A DNA stretch of 64,000 nucleotides, taken from positions 154,366,642-154,430,641 of the forward strand of contig BTPG01000003.1 in assembly GCA_036245525.1 (NCBI GenBank). The letters run 5' to 3'. The stretch is from Semisulcospira habei (taxonomy: Eukaryota > Mollusca > Gastropoda > Semisulcospiridae). The position numbers and the translations under genes are program-made. Positions 61,770-64,000 of the stretch are shown one piece after another. Positions within the stretch are counted from its first letter, which is position 1, and every line of letters begins with the position of its first letter. A model generated the notes under the pieces. It saw nothing but the letters and a program-made list of their open reading frames with translations. It searched no databases and was not told the origin of the DNA.

Positions 61770-64000
61770 TACGAACCCGTTGTGTTAACACACAACCCGG
61801 GAGGCACTTGGGGAACCCCCAGAGGGGCCGAGAGTTGTCTTCCGATCCTGCCTATCCGGTTCCGAGTCACCTGACTCGCCAGTCAGCTACGTAGGCTCAC
61901 GACCTTCGGACGTGTTTTCTCTAGCCTCTCGCTCTTGGTGTTTCGACCGGCCGGTCTTCGGTGCTCTCGGCTCTGTGTGACCGCTTCGCTTCGGCTTCGC
62001 TTGCGCCTTTCTTCATTGGCTTGGCTTTCTCTGCTACTGGGGTTGGCTCTACGCTTGGCGGGCCTGCTCGTCGCCCGGTCGTTCGTGCGTGGTGTCATGG
62101 ACGTTTCTTCCCCCGTTCCCGCTCCGGCGGAGAGGTATGGTAGTTAGTTGCACACTCGGCCGGTTCCCGGGCGGGGTACCGGCCCGAGCCTTTGGCTTTC
62201 TGCGTTATGCTACTTCGCCTGTTGAACTGTTGGGAATTTGTTGTACCGGGACTCTTAGCTTGGCGGGGCCCTGGCGCCCTCGTCCTTCCCCTGGTTAATT
62301 GGGTGGGAAATGTGTTTTTATTCTTCCCCTGGTAGCTTACGAGGCGCCTTGTATGTTGCGGCACTTGCGTTCTTAGCTTGGCGCGGGCCCTCGTGTTCAC
62401 GCTTCGACGCTCCCGCTAGTTAGCGGCGCCGCGCTTGACTTAACGATCAATCCCCAGCTTCGCTTGTGTTTGATATGTTTACGTGGGGTTCCCTCTCTCA
62501 CTAGACTTTTAGAGCGATGTGAGACCCTAGCCCTTGTGGCGTGGCCCTAGGGTTCTGGTTGTTATTGCTTACGCCCGCCCGCCGTGCCATCAGGTGTTTT
62601 GTGTGTTGCAGTGGCCTCTTGATGACATGCACACAGTGTGGAGGATTCCAGTGGCCCTCGGATTCGCACCAGGTCTGCCTACCATGTGTCGGATGTACCT
62701 CTGAGCGTTCGTGTGACGTCTGCGCCAGCTGGCCTGAACTCCGCTGGTCCCAACTTTGGAGTTTTTACCGACGTGAACGCCCGACACCTGTGACTGTTTC
62801 CAGACCTGATGATGTACCGGCCGTTGTTTCCGGTTCTCCGGCCACTCATGTCTCCGACGTCCCTAGCGTAAGGAGATCGCCACGTCGGACACAGCAAGGT
62901 AGTGTGCGGAGTCGGGAGATCGAGGCGTTGGTTCCCAGGAGGGAACGCGCTTGGACCAAGCCTTACGTCAGGCAGAGAACCCATCTCGCTACAGAGCTCG
63001 GTTCGGAGAGACGTGCTTCGCGCCGTCCATGGTCAGCCGATCCCCACTCGTCTCCTAGGAAGGCCTTGGGCTCCTGCGTGGAGGCTCCTCGGCCGCTGCG
63101 AACCCATCTCGCCACAGAGCTCGGTTCGCGGAGACAGACTAGAACGCACGCCACGTCTCGGCACGAATCGGAATCCTCTCGTCGCTTGAAATCGGACCGT
63201 CGCTCTCGCTCTCCTTCGCGAGAGCGTAGGAAGGATCAGGCTTCTCTTCGTCGTACGGACCGTGGACCTCCTCGCTCTTCGGCTTCGTTGCGTTCTTCCG
63301 ACGTTCCTTGCCGGCAGTCTCGTGCTTTCCGTTCCCCTTCCCCTCGCCCAGCCTCTCCCCCTCCTCGTTCCCGTCGGCCTCGGTCTCCTGCCCGCAGTCA
63401 CTCTTCTCGGGATCGCCGCCGTTCCCGCTCCCCTCGTTCTCCGCCTCGTCGCCTCGGACATCGTTCTTCGCCTCGACCGTCGCCGGCCCCTAGCGCCCCT
63501 CGTAGTCGTCGAGTTTTCCACTCTCGGAGTCCCGGTCACCGTCGTTATTCGCCTGCCCCCCGCTTGGTCGACGACGAGTCCTTGAGCCTTCTTCCAGACG
63601 ATTCCATCTCGGTGCTCCTCGGAGCTCTCAGCCGCTCTCCTTCGCCTCTCTCGCCTTCCGAGTCATCGACGGCCCAAGGGCTGCCTTCTTCCTCCCTGAC
63701 GGATACTCTTCTGGTCCTCGACAAGGTCGCTAGACTCATCTCCGCCACTCTTCCGGCAGAGGACTGCCCTACGTCCCCCCCTCTCAAGAGGAAGCCCTCC
63801 GCTTTTGTGGATGCGGGTAAACAAGTGAAGAGATTTAAGACCCCCCCTTAGCCCCCCGGATTTCGTGACCTTCAGGAAGCTTTTTCGGCGCATCTGTTGT
63901 CGGATTCCCGGGACGGCAATTTCTTCACGGACCACAAGTGGCCGCCTGGTCTCGACATCTACTTTCGGCAGCATTGGTACGCTGGACATTCCCAGACCTT
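61770..64000 (+). mobile_element. DIRS-like retroelement, 5' part
   Basis: A sharp rise in GC starts near 61770 (CGTTGTGTTAACACACAACC, itself a small palindrome). About 850 bp of non-coding leader precede the ORF. The element continues past the window end, where the frame after the first stop reads FRDLQEAFSAHLLSDSRDGN. The boundary and class are tentative. Confidence 0.45.
62622..63851 (+). CDS. Gag-like ORF1: zinc-binding N-terminus and RS-rich tail
   Basis: The first useful ATG is 62622 (MTCTQCGGFQWP); the frame is open from 62541. The cysteine-rich start CTQCGG...HQVCLPCVGC...CDVCASW resembles DIRS-type ORF1 proteins. After it come a direct repeat (RTHLATELGS at 62982 and again at about 63102), a long Arg-Ser-Pro region (about residues 180-320), an acidic/Leu region LLPDDSISVLLGALS and a basic end KQVKRFKTPP. 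It is probably an RNA-binding structural protein of the element. A host SR protein is less likely because no RRM is present. Confidence 0.5.
   Translation: MTCTQCGGFQWPSDSHQVCLPCVGCTSERSCDVCASWPELRWSQLWSFYRRERPTPVTVSRPDDVPAVVSGSPATHVSDVPSVRRSPRRTQQGSVRSREIEALVPRRERAWTKPYVRQRTHLATELGSERRASRRPWSADPHSSPRKALGSCVEAPRPLRTHLATELGSRRQTRTHATSRHESESSRRLKSDRRSRSPSRERRKDQASLRRTDRGPPRSSASLRSSDVPCRQSRAFRSPSPRPASPPPRSRRPRSPARSHSSRDRRRSRSPRSPPRRLGHRSSPRPSPAPSAPRSRRVFHSRSPGHRRYSPAPRLVDDESLSLLPDDSISVLLGALSRSPSPLSPSESSTAQGLPSSSLTDTLLVLDKVARLISATLPAEDCPTSPPLKRKPSAFVDAGKQVKRFKTPP

Overview
This 64-kb window is nuclear DNA from an animal. It has split genes with GT-AG introns, many dinucleotide microsatellites, U1 snRNA genes, non-LTR retrotransposons, a tRNA-derived SINE and many small hairpin elements. 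The mix of repeats resembles marine mollusc (gastropod-like) genomes. That placement is an inference; no diagnostic taxonomic sequence is present.

Host genes. (1) A complete SLC22-type organic ion transporter gene on the + strand runs from 364 to 41176. Ten coding exons join in phase into 534 codons plus stop. Its intron 7 (12171-39399, about 27 kb) is packed with other elements. (2) Two internal exons of a TMEM168-like membrane protein gene (57480-57784 and 60347-60621, + strand) join in phase. Its other exons were not found and probably lie beyond the window or in sequence I could not recognise. (3) Three intact 164-nt U1 snRNA genes (27963, 30477 and 32009, all +) lie in an irregular array inside SLC22 intron 7, together with one unit that has lost its U1 gene and one U1 fragment.

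Mobile elements. A decayed Crypton-like tyrosine-recombinase gene (17744-20724, -) is interrupted by a 546-bp 5'-truncated RNase H-bearing LINE flanked by a 13-bp target duplication. A mosaic of at least three LINE fragments occupies 32.2-36.8 kb. An intact 1075-codon endonuclease/reverse-transcriptase ORF (50587-47360, -) sits inside a hairpin element. A DIRS-like first ORF with an RS-rich tail starts at 62.6 kb. Three copies of a tRNA-derived SINE, a 0.7-kb element with long terminal inverted repeats, and two roughly 300-bp palindromic elements are also present.

Hairpin elements. The strongest theme is a set of short palindromic elements, many bounded by TTAA. The main family has about 13 copies of about 210 bp, with a central hairpin built on GCTTGGCGCC/GGCGCCAAGC. 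Two copies sit in sequences whose uninterrupted form can be read, and both show insertion at a TTAA site. This points to a piggyBac-type non-autonomous family. Other hairpin families occur beside exons and inside each other, and one seeded a 17-copy, 51-bp minisatellite.

Most remaining sequence is microsatellite or unrecognised intron/intergenic DNA. Exon boundaries were set by hand from splice consensus, phase and family similarity; no alignment or database search was run.
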